Shown here: piece after piece, positions 57,220 through 64,000 of the stretch
Position numbering within the stretch: the first letter of the stretch is position 1
How the letters are laid out: every line of letters begins with the position of its first letter
Assembly (NCBI GenBank): GCA_000720375.1
Contig: JOAA01000010.1
Location: 186,001 to 250,000, forward strand
Source of the DNA: Rhodococcus rhodnii
GTDB taxonomy: Bacteria > Actinomycetota > Actinomycetes > Mycobacteriales > Pseudonocardiaceae
Reading direction: 5' to 3'
DNA length: 64,000 nt
Translations under genes and position numbers: made by a program
Notes under the pieces: model-generated
What the model was told of the DNA's origin: nothing
The model's input: the letters and a program-made list of their open reading frames with translations, nothing else
Databases searched by the model: none

Positions 57220-58251
57220 TGTGACCGTGATCGGCCCGGCGGTCACGCCGTCCAGGGTTTTGACGAAGTCCGCGCCGAAAGCGGTGGCCGGGGTGTGCGA
57301 GCCCGGCTTGACCTCGCCGATCCCGGTGGCGATCCGCACGACCGCGTCGGCCGTGATGTCGTAGGCGCTCGGCGTGACCAGTGTGGCGCTGGCGGTTCGG
57401 CCGTCCGCGCAACGGACTTCGCCCCAGAACTCGGAGCGGTTGTCGGCTCGCCGCTTCTCCCCCGGCCCGGAGATCAGCCCGACCACTGTCTTGCCGATCC
57501 GCTGCGCCAAGGGCGTACGCATGACGGGCGCGGACAACTGCTGCACGCGACCGACCAGGCCCGCGGGCAAGCCGACGCCCATGTAGTTGGTGATGTCCGG
57601 GATCCCGGTCGACCGGTACGCCGTGGCGATATCGCCCCACGGCAACGACAACACGCTGCGCTTACCGGACGGGAACGGCACCTCCAGCGTCGAGTGTCCA
57701 ACTGGGACGGTCGCGAGTTTCCCGTCCTTGCGGACCCGCCCACCCGTCGCCATCCCCTCGACCGTGGTCTTCAACGTGCCGCCGCTGAAGCCGCCGCCGG
57801 CGATGAACGCCAGCTTCAACTCCACCGCGCCGGGCAGCGCCGCGGCCAGCGCGGCCGCCAGGCAGTCGCTGGGCACCACGTCGAAGCCAGAGCCGGGCAG
57901 CAGTACGACTCCGGCCGCGGCGGCCTCGTCGGATCGGGCGAAGATCGCCTCGAAGACGTCGATCTCCCCCGTGACGTCCAGGTAGTGCGTTCCGGTCGCC
58001 AGGCACGCGTCCACCATCGGCTTGGAGGTCGCCGAGAACGGGCCCGCGCAGTGCGCCACCGCGTCGATCCCGTCGAGGTTGCCCGCGGCCGCGCCCAACG
58101 TGAAGATTCGGTGCTCAAGGCCCAGCTCAGCGGCCAATTCCCGGACCTCTGGGCTGCGCCCGGCGAGGATCGGTCGTTCCCCGCGCGCCACGGCCAGCCG
58201 GGAAACCAACTTGCCGGTATACCCGTTCGCGCCGTACACCATCCACGTCAT
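57211..58251 (-). CDS. Saccharopine dehydrogenase-like / trans-acting enoyl reductase family protein
   Basis: The product is 346 aa. WMVYGANGYTGKLVSRLAVARG is the NAD(P)-binding Rossmann motif, and HYLDVTGEIDVFEAIF, VVLLPGSGFDVVPSDCLA and AGGGFSGGTLKTTVEG match the actinobacterial branch that includes trans-acting enoyl reductase. In mycobacteria that enzyme reduces double bonds in phthiocerol lipids; here the substrate is unknown. TAGCAT lies 7 nt before the ATG, so it is probably leaderless. Confidence 0.9.
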   Translation of the reverse strand: MTWMVYGANGYTGKLVSRLAVARGERPILAGRSPEVRELAAELGLEHRIFTLGAAAGNLDGIDAVAHCAGPFSATSKPMVDACLATGTHYLDVTGEIDVFEAIFARSDEAAAAGVVLLPGSGFDVVPSDCLAAALAAALPGAVELKLAFIAGGGFSGGTLKTTVEGMATGGRVRKDGKLATVPVGHSTLEVPFPSGKRSVLSLPWGDIATAYRSTGIPDITNYMGVGLPAGLVGRVQQLSAPVMRTPLAQRIGKTVVGLISGPGEKRRADNRSEFWGEVRCADGRTASATLVTPSAYDITADAVVRIATGIGEVKPGSHTPATAFGADFVKTLDGVTAGPITVTSG

Positions 58252-58298
58252 ACGCGAGATGCTACCGCCGAGTAGCTAACGCGCCCAATGACACGGCA

Positions 58299-59036
58299 CT
58301 AGCTCAGCAACCTCGCACGCAACCGCTGATCAGCGAGGATCGGTAGCAAATGCGATCGATCCGCGAACAGTTGTGGCGCCCCTGGCGCATGCGCGTAACG
58401 CAGCATCGCGTGGATGACATCGGCAAAAGGTTGTTCCCGAATTGTCTTCTCCAGGCCGACCATTTTGCCGTCATCACCCGAGTCGTGCGCACGGATCCAG
58501 GCCTCCAGAATGACAGTGAGTGTGTCGTATGCAACCTGTCTACCGCGACTAAGAATGTCCCGATTGAGTTGACATATTTCGATGGTCGCCTCGCCGCGTT
58601 CGGTAAGAGGGGCATAGCGTCCCACACTCAACGCAAGCGCCAGGTGATCGAAAGGGTCGTCGACAGTTGGATCCAGCAGAAGTGGAACTCCGCCGCTTCC
58701 TTTCGGGAAGGTGTCACGTTTGAAGTGACTGTTGCACCCCGAACAGGCAAGCAGGTGGTTTTTCCATACAAACGTGCGCAACGGCGCAGCCGCGAGTGGT
58801 TCGTAATGATCGACGTCGGTTCCTTGATTGTCACCGCAATACATGCACCGGCTACGACCACTGGCAAAGCCTTCAAGCACGTCCTTCACTGACGATCGGA
58901 CGTTCGGACGGCCACGCCAGAGTCTTCGCGCCTCGCGCACACGGGACGATCTCGACGTCTCCCGGATGGATTTGGTCAGCGTCGCGAGTTGATTGGAAAG
59001 TGGTTCTGCGAGTGCCGGACGATGTAGCCGGATCAC
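58299..59036 (-). CDS. HNH endonuclease (PtuB/Septu-like)
   Basis: The product is 245 aa. The HNH fold is clear: CMYCG (C64, C67), VDHYEP (D76-H77), KNHLLACSGCN (N93-H94, C98, C101), then HFKRDTFP. The two CxxC pairs bind zinc and the His-Asn-His residues the catalytic metal. The arrangement, with a Trp-x-Asn-His-Leu and CNxxF/K step, matches PtuB-type nucleases paired with ATPases in Septu defence systems. The GTG start overlaps the ATPase stop (59033-59036, GTGA). GC content looks lower than in neighbouring genes, consistent with transfer. The HNH fold is certain; the Septu assignment is inferred. Confidence 0.88.
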   Translation of the reverse strand: MIRLHRPALAEPLSNQLATLTKSIRETSRSSRVREARRLWRGRPNVRSSVKDVLEGFASGRSRCMYCGDNQGTDVDHYEPLAAAPLRTFVWKNHLLACSGCNSHFKRDTFPKGSGGVPLLLDPTVDDPFDHLALALSVGRYAPLTERGEATIEICQLNRDILSRGRQVAYDTLTVILEAWIRAHDSGDDGKMVGLEKTIREQPFADVIHAMLRYAHAPGAPQLFADRSHLLPILADQRLRARLLS

Positions 59037-60400
59037 TCCTTCACCGCCCGGCCCAAGCGTGCGGCCACCTCACTCACCCTAGTCGCTGGGGAACTCGTGA
59101 GCAGATCCTTCAATTGCGCGTATCGCTCAAGCTGGTCCGCATCCGCGGTACCGGCCAAAACCGTCATCTCCAGCGCTACAAGCTGCTCCCGAAGAGCGTT
59201 CGCCTCATCCGAGTAAGCCGTGTCCAGGCCGAACAGGTCCGACAGGATCGCGTCGTCCCCGGTACCGTAGACGATCCGTTCCCACAAATCCGCTTCCACG
59301 GTTTGCGGCGCCTCATGCTGGTCCGGACCGGGCAGCCGGATCAGCCCTGCTGGATCTGCTGCCTGACATATATACGGGCTATGAGTGGTGACAATGAACT
59401 GAATAGCAGGAAAGTGGCGCTTGAGCCATGCACCAATACGCTTCTGCCATGACACATGCAGGTGCGCGTCGACCTCATCGATGATCACAACACCCGGAGC
59501 GGTGACAACGGATGTCGTTTCCGCGAACGACGACGTGTCCAGGGAAAGCTCCCCATAAGCCTCGTACAATTGTTTGAGCAGGTCCACGACCAGGGCGACA
59601 ACGGTGCGGTAGCCGTCACTCATCTCTCGCAGAGGGAACCGACGGCCTTCACTGATCACCCAAAGACCATCAGAGTCGACCGACTCGATCCGGTAGTCAT
59701 CAGGCAGTAGGCCATCCGCCAGAATCGCCAGCGCGACCTGTTTGAGTTGCTCGGCCCCGGCACGCTTCTCCAGCGAGCGAAGATGCTGTTCGATCAACCA
59801 ACTTACGCCTTCGGCAAGCGACGCGTCCTCGTGAAACAAGCTCGCCATGCGGGCAACAGGGCCGGATGTCAGCATGAGGCGTTGCGCATCGCCGGTACCG
59901 CCGACCAGCCGGCGAAATGGGCCGTACGCCGCACAGAACCAACCACTGGGGTTGTCCTGCCACGGCCCGCGCCTGGCCGCCGTCTTGGCCTTGCTGCTGG
60001 AGTTGAACTCACCGAGGGACGGCTGCACAGACCGTTGGAACATACTGCCCTCGAGATCCGGCGCGATCCAACGCAGGCCTGCCCAGAACGGCGTGGCAGG
60101 TGGACGGCCGGTCTTGAACTTCTCCCATGCGGGGTCGAACTGCACCAGCACTTCCGCACGGGCTTCCGGGGCTTCTGCCGAGATCCAGTTGTCGAAGTCA
60201 GCCACCAGGCTACGAGCCACGGCTGGACCGCCCAGTGCCAGAGCGATACCTCGCAACAGCGTGGTTTTGCCTGATCCGTTGCGGCCCGCCAGTACGGTCC
60301 AGCCCGCGAAGCTGCCGTCCGGCCTGCGCAGTTCAAGGTCAACATCGCGTGCACCGTGAAAGCCCTTGATATTCGTCAAGCGCACGCGCGACACGTACAC
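59033..60400 (-). CDS. AAA ATPase (PtuA/OLD-like) partner of the HNH nuclease
   Basis: The product is 455 aa. It starts VSRVRLTNIKGFHGARDVDLEL like RecF/SMC-type ATPases. Walker A is AGRNGSGKTTLL (39-50), the ABC-type signature is MSDGYRTV (260-267), Walker B is VVIIDEVDAHLH (304-315), and the H-loop histidine follows in IVTTHSPYICQ. There is no TOPRIM or nuclease domain, so cleavage must come from the HNH partner. GTG start with GGAGG 4-5 nt upstream. It overlaps the HNH gene by 4 nt, and both lie alone among core-type genes. Confidence 0.9.
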   Translation of the reverse strand: MYVSRVRLTNIKGFHGARDVDLELRRPDGSFAGWTVLAGRNGSGKTTLLRGIALALGGPAVARSLVADFDNWISAEAPEARAEVLVQFDPAWEKFKTGRPPATPFWAGLRWIAPDLEGSMFQRSVQPSLGEFNSSSKAKTAARRGPWQDNPSGWFCAAYGPFRRLVGGTGDAQRLMLTSGPVARMASLFHEDASLAEGVSWLIEQHLRSLEKRAGAEQLKQVALAILADGLLPDDYRIESVDSDGLWVISEGRRFPLREMSDGYRTVVALVVDLLKQLYEAYGELSLDTSSFAETTSVVTAPGVVIIDEVDAHLHVSWQKRIGAWLKRHFPAIQFIVTTHSPYICQAADPAGLIRLPGPDQHEAPQTVEADLWERIVYGTGDDAILSDLFGLDTAYSDEANALREQLVALEMTVLAGTADADQLERYAQLKDLLTSSPATRVSEVAARLGRAVKE

Positions 60401-60520
60401 GCCGCCTCCGAGTCTGTCCGCCGATCATTTGGTGGTCCAGGCCGCACACTACCGAGCGCGTTGCGGACCACCCAGGTAAAGGCCATGCGTGTCCCCTGAG
60501 TCTTTGACTAGGTTGATCAC

Positions 60521-61696
60521 ATGCAGATTCGCAGAGTCCCTGCGGACGAACGCCAGGACTTCCTCCCGTTGGAGTACGCCTTCAACCGCTCGCCACTGCC
60601 CGAGGACGAGCGCACGAAGATGTGGGACGAACGGCGTGCCTACGTCGGGGGCAACCTGAATCTCGTCGCCGAGGAGGACGGCGAGATCGTCGCGGAGGGC
60701 ACGTCGATCCCGATGCGGCAGAACGTCCGCGGCTCGGTGTACCCGATGGCCGGTATCGCGGCCGTGGCCGCTCAGCCGCACGTCCGGCGCAAGGGTCACA
60801 TCAGGGCTCTGTTGACCGAACTGTTCGGTCAGGTGCGCGACGAAGGGCACGTCCTGACGGCCCTGTACCCGTTCCGGGCGTCGTTCTACGGCAGGTTCGG
60901 CTTCGTCGGCGTGCCCAAGGCCCGCACGGCCCGGTTCAGCCCGGCCGACCTCGGCCACCTGCTGCGTGCCGACCTGCCCGGCACCACGGAGTGGCAGCAG
61001 ATCGGCACCGGTTTCCCGCTCTACCGCGAGTTCCTCGAGCGTCTGCTGCCTCAGCGGCACGGTTTTTCGGTGTTTCCCGACTTCCGGGATGCCGGGCTCC
61101 GCGACAAGAACGAGTACTGGCTGCTGACCGCGAAGTCGGGCGACGAGATCATCGGCGCGTCGATGTACCGGATCACGGATCACGGCGAGACGTTGAAGGC
61201 GCGGAACATGCTGTACACCAGCCCGTTGGGCCGGGCGCTGCTGCTGCAGTTCTACTCACGCCACGTCGATCACGTCGCCGAGGTCGAGGTCACGGTGGCG
61301 CCGGACGAGTTCCCCGAGCTGTGGTCCACGGATTTGGCCGTGCACGTGGAGGCCAGGGTGTCGTTCCCGACCGGTGGCGCACCCATGGGCCGGGTGCTGT
61401 CCGTGGAAGCGTTGCAGGGTATGCAGGTCGGCGCGGGCCGCGTGGGCATCGAGATCGTCGACGACGAGTTCATCGCCGGGAAGTACATGCTGGACGGCAC
61501 ATCCGGTCAGCTCGAAGTCACGTCGGGCGATCCGACGGTGACGTTGACCGCGGCGGGTTTCTCCGGCCTGGTCTACGGCGCGCTCTCACCGGAGGACATT
61601 GCCGTGCGCGGCTTCGGTTCCGTACCCGCGGAGGCGATTCCGGAGCTGGCCAAGCTGTTCCCGCGGAATGTCCCGTACTTCTTTTCCGAATTCTGA
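60521..61696 (+). CDS. Eis-like GNAT N-acetyltransferase
   Basis: The product is 391 aa with the Eis layout. A GNAT domain (IAAVAAQPHVRRKGHIRALLTELF; FRASFYGRFGFVGVPKAR), a second GNAT-like half, and a C-terminal SCP2-like domain (about 290-391, FSGLVYGALSPEDIAVRGF) ending NVPYFFSEF, where the terminal carboxylate is the catalytic base in Eis enzymes. Eis proteins acetylate aminoglycosides and other amines at several positions. TAGGTT lies 6 nt before the ATG (60509-60514), so it may be leaderless. Confidence 0.92.
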   Translation: MQIRRVPADERQDFLPLEYAFNRSPLPEDERTKMWDERRAYVGGNLNLVAEEDGEIVAEGTSIPMRQNVRGSVYPMAGIAAVAAQPHVRRKGHIRALLTELFGQVRDEGHVLTALYPFRASFYGRFGFVGVPKARTARFSPADLGHLLRADLPGTTEWQQIGTGFPLYREFLERLLPQRHGFSVFPDFRDAGLRDKNEYWLLTAKSGDEIIGASMYRITDHGETLKARNMLYTSPLGRALLLQFYSRHVDHVAEVEVTVAPDEFPELWSTDLAVHVEARVSFPTGGAPMGRVLSVEALQGMQVGAGRVGIEIVDDEFIAGKYMLDGTSGQLEVTSGDPTVTLTAAGFSGLVYGALSPEDIAVRGFGSVPAEAIPELAKLFPRNVPYFFSEF

Positions 61697-61739
61697 TCGC
61701 ACCAGATGGCTGGCGGCGATCCACGCGAGCTCATGCGAG

Positions 61740-61776
61740 AGTGGCCCTTGCCCGATCATGCCGGGCAAGGGCCACT
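61740..61776. terminator. Bidirectional terminator
   Basis: A perfect 15-bp stem (AGTGGCCCTTGCCCG at 61740-61754, complement at 61762-61776) with a 7-nt loop, between the convergent Eis-like gene and the large secreted protein gene. No T runs are present. Confidence 0.8.
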
Positions 61777-61790
61777 GTCAGCAATCAGCG

Positions 61791-64000
61791 TTACGGAGTA
61801 GTGCGATCAGGCCGTTCGGTCACTCGCACCCCGTTGACGATCGGCGCGCCCGCCCGTGACACGAACCGGACGTTGAGCTGACCGTCGTCCACTTGGACGA
61901 ACTGCGAAGTGGCCAAGGCCGCGAAGCCGCCGACCTCACCGGCGACGTCCAGCGCGGGCGTGACGAGCCTGCCCTCGATGATGACGTCGAACAGCCTGGC
62001 GTTCGGGTCGGTCCAGCCGAGCTCGGCGTAGTTCAGCTCGACCTGGTAGACACCCTTCGCCAGCCCGTCGAAGCGGTACTCGTACGCGCCTTCACGCTGG
62101 GTCTGGTACTGCGACTGCTCGGACGTTCCGGAGATCGTCTCGGTCGTGCTCACCGGCTTGGACGACTGGCCGAGCCAGCCGAGGCCACCGGTGGAGTACG
62201 CCTGATCCGGGCTCCAGGTGTCGCCGAGCGCGTCGACGCCGCCGTCACCACCGGCGTCGAGGCCGATCCGGGCCTTGGGCACGATCACCTTCACCGGGAT
62301 GGTGATCGTCGACCGCTTGGCCGAGTTGGTCACCAGGAAGATGGTCGCGCCGTGCACGCCCGGCTTGAGGTTGGTCGCGTCGACGCTGACCTCGATCTGC
62401 TGCCCCGAACCCGCCGCGAGGATGCCCGTGATGGCACTCTGCGACAGCCACGGGACATCGGCGAAGCTCGGGATCGGGGACTCGACCAGGGTCGCCTTGC
62501 TCTTGCCCGCCGACGACTGCGAGATCACCCACAGGTTCCCGGTGTCGTCGAGTTCGAGACCGGCACCGGAGAACGTCGTCGTCGCGTCGGGATCGGGAAC
62601 CGTGGCCACCTGCGCGCAGGTGTCCGGGTTCACCGCCGCGATCGTGTCGGTCGACGAGTTGGTCGCGACCCACAGCACACCGCGCGGCGAGTACGCCAGA
62701 CCGGAGATCGCCGTCAGGGCCGCCGCCGGACGGCAGCTGCTGACCAACGCGCCCGGGTCCGGATAGGACAGACCCTTGACCTTGTAGATCGTGCCCTCGT
62801 TCCAGCCGCCGATGTAGAACGTGTCATCGTCGGCCCGGTACGCCAGACCACGCTGCGAGATCGAGGTCCACGGGCTGCCGGTGATGCTGCTGACCAGCGC
62901 ACCGGTCTGCGGGTTGAGGCACTTGATCGCGTTGTCCCCGCCGACGGTGACCTGGCAGAGCAGGTTGCGGCTGGGCACGAACGCCAAGTCGCCCGGCCAC
63001 CCGCCGAAGCTCGACGGGAAGGTCGCACCGAACGTGCCGTCGGTGCCGTACCGCGCGACCGCGCCCGAGGTCGTCGCGCTCGCGTCGGACACCCACACGT
63101 TGCCCGAACTGAAGCCAGCGCCCCAGCCCTTGGTGAGTTCGTTGAGCGGGAACGACTTCAGCGAGTCACCCGGCGACAGCGGCGTCGCCGCCTTGCTGAC
63201 GTCGGCGGTGTCCAGGCCGACCGTGGTACGGGCGTTCGGGTCGTAGCCCTTCACGCCCTGTGCCTTGGCCTTCGCCACCAAGCCCTTGGCCTGGCTCTCC
63301 GGCGCACCGGTCGTGCCGCCGCTGACCTCCTTGAACTCCCAGGTTCCGGCGGCGGACCCGGAGTTGCGGATGGTCACCGTGCGCTTGCGGGTCTCCCCCG
63401 CGGGCACGATGACTTCCAGCGCCGTCGGGTTCGCCTCGAAAGCCGGCGTCCGCATGGCGAAGTCCTTGGTCAGGACGGTGCCTTCGGAGCCGACGGTGAG
63501 GTTGGCCCGATCGGTCTCGTAGCCACGCTGGCTCGCCACGACGGTGAAGCTGCCCAGCGCGACCTCGGCCTGGAAGAACCCGGTCGAGTCGGAGACCGCG
63601 TTCACGGTCTTGCCCGAGCGCTGCAACGCCACCGCGCCACCGGCGATCGGCTGCTTGTCGTTGGCGTCGACGATCGTGCCGCGGACCAGACCGGTGTTCG
63701 GCACCCGCGCCGAAATGGCGGTGGTGTCGGCCAGGTGAGCCTTCTTCACCGAGTACGGCAACGCGACCGTGCCGGTCTCGTTCTCCAGGCCGATCGTGGC
63801 GCCCGCGCCGGCCTCAGCCGGGTTGGACGGGTCGATGCCCTGGTACTGCAGCTGAAGACGGCCGCCCTCGGTCAGGATCAGCTCGACCGACAGGCGGCTG
63901 CCCGCCGCCGACTTCACCGTCACGTTGCGCCATTCCACAGTGAACCGGCGGTTCGGCGCGGCACCTTCGGTCTGCGTGTGCACGCTCGCCTGCGCGTCCA
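61791..64000 (-). CDS. Large secreted protein, C-terminal part (beta-propeller and malectin-like domain), partial
   Basis: The frame is open to the window edge, with no start seen, so the N-terminus is missing. At least 735 aa are visible. In order: a beta-sandwich segment (FTVEWRNVTVKSAAG), a carboxypeptidase-regulatory-like repeat (GLVRGTIVDANDKQPIAGGAVAL; FFQAEVALGSFTVVASQRGY), an NEW1-like Ig segment (VIVPAGETRKRTVTIRNSG), a beta-propeller of about 250 residues (VWVSDASATTSGAVARYG; YIGGWNEGTIYKVKG; GVLWVATNSSTDTIAAVNP), and a malectin domain (IGLDAGGDGGVDALGDTW; VYQVELNYAELG; FDVIIEGRLV; INGVRV-like end). Malectin binds carbohydrate. The missing N-terminus could hold a subtilisin-type protease; this is a guess. 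Confidence 0.85.
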   Translation of the reverse strand, partial: DAQASVHTQTEGAAPNRRFTVEWRNVTVKSAAGSRLSVELILTEGGRLQLQYQGIDPSNPAEAGAGATIGLENETGTVALPYSVKKAHLADTTAISARVPNTGLVRGTIVDANDKQPIAGGAVALQRSGKTVNAVSDSTGFFQAEVALGSFTVVASQRGYETDRANLTVGSEGTVLTKDFAMRTPAFEANPTALEVIVPAGETRKRTVTIRNSGSAAGTWEFKEVSGGTTGAPESQAKGLVAKAKAQGVKGYDPNARTTVGLDTADVSKAATPLSPGDSLKSFPLNELTKGWGAGFSSGNVWVSDASATTSGAVARYGTDGTFGATFPSSFGGWPGDLAFVPSRNLLCQVTVGGDNAIKCLNPQTGALVSSITGSPWTSISQRGLAYRADDDTFYIGGWNEGTIYKVKGLSYPDPGALVSSCRPAAALTAISGLAYSPRGVLWVATNSSTDTIAAVNPDTCAQVATVPDPDATTTFSGAGLELDDTGNLWVISQSSAGKSKATLVESPIPSFADVPWLSQSAITGILAAGSGQQIEVSVDATNLKPGVHGATIFLVTNSAKRSTITIPVKVIVPKARIGLDAGGDGGVDALGDTWSPDQAYSTGGLGWLGQSSKPVSTTETISGTSEQSQYQTQREGAYEYRFDGLAKGVYQVELNYAELGWTDPNARLFDVIIEGRLVTPALDVAGEVGGFAALATSQFVQVDDGQLNVRFVSRAGAPIVNGVRVTERPDRTTP

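Overview
The window is GC-rich actinobacterial chromosome, most likely from the family Pseudonocardiaceae (Amycolatopsis/Lentzea/Kibdelosporangium-like; the genus cannot be fixed by eye). The reasons are the actinobacterial bc1-aa3 supercomplex genes (di-haem QcrC, long three-helix QcrA, lipoprotein CtaC, small CtaF), a DprE1-type oxidase, F420 (LLM-type) and PfkB/CbhK genes, many GTG/TTG starts, and many genes that appear leaderless (a TANNNT -10 box 6-8 nt before the start codon). From memory of the M. tuberculosis map, the gene order follows Rv2191-Rv2218: DEDD exonuclease, trpD, ctaE-qcrCAB, ctaF-ctaC, asnB, cbhK, HesB, glycerate kinase, DUF3043, cobTS, ilvE, gcvT, pepA, sucB, epimerase, lipB, lipA. 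Accessory inserts interrupt this order.

Layout. 1-4.8 kb: secreted glycosidase-like protein (partial), NYN-domain protein, DEDD exonuclease/GIY-YIG fusion, Lrp-type protein. 4.8-13.1 kb: a second qcrB, a decayed TnpB-like transposase, then an accessory island (MBL-fold hydrolase, three alpha/beta hydrolases, a large LuxR/LAL regulator). 13.4-21 kb: qcrB-qcrA-qcrC-ctaE, a receiver-like protein with trpD, and ctaF-ctaC. 21-32.9 kb: asnB, a dprE1 homologue, XdhC-like, cbhK, ErpA-like, glycerate kinase, DUF3043, aldo/keto reductase, TPR protein, cobUTS. 33-44.8 kb: ilvE, gcvT, a permease, pepA, an LVIVD beta-propeller, sucB-lpdA. 45-57.2 kb: lipB and lipA separated by an insert holding an F420 oxidoreductase, a TetR regulator, an SDR, an M14 peptidase and a frameshifted tripeptidyl-aminopeptidase-type gene, then DedA and two small membrane proteins. 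57.2-64 kb: an enoyl-reductase-like protein, a two-gene ATPase + HNH module resembling the Septu (PtuA/PtuB) defence system, an Eis-like acetyltransferase, and the C-terminal part of a large secreted malectin/beta-propeller protein.

How the genes work together. The core genes serve aerobic respiration (menaquinol:cytochrome c:oxygen supercomplex), lipoate synthesis and its use (lipB, lipA, the E2 and E3 subunits, and the lipoyl-dependent glycine cleavage protein GcvT), nucleotide-loop assembly of cobalamin, and tryptophan, asparagine and branched-chain amino acid metabolism.

Most unusual features. (1) The ATPase/HNH pair at 58.3-60.4 kb. (2) A perfect 46-bp palindrome present three times, one copy with a compensatory base-pair change, two copies flanking the LVIVD gene. 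(3) A hairpin that would mask the ribosome-binding site of the M14 peptidase gene. (4) A diverged QcrB paralogue at the edge of an accessory island. (5) Several other repeat structures: a 21-24-bp GGCGCGCC array, a 17-bp repeat covering two convergent stop codons, a nested dyad, and a mosaic inverted repeat. No rRNA, tRNA or CRISPR array was seen.
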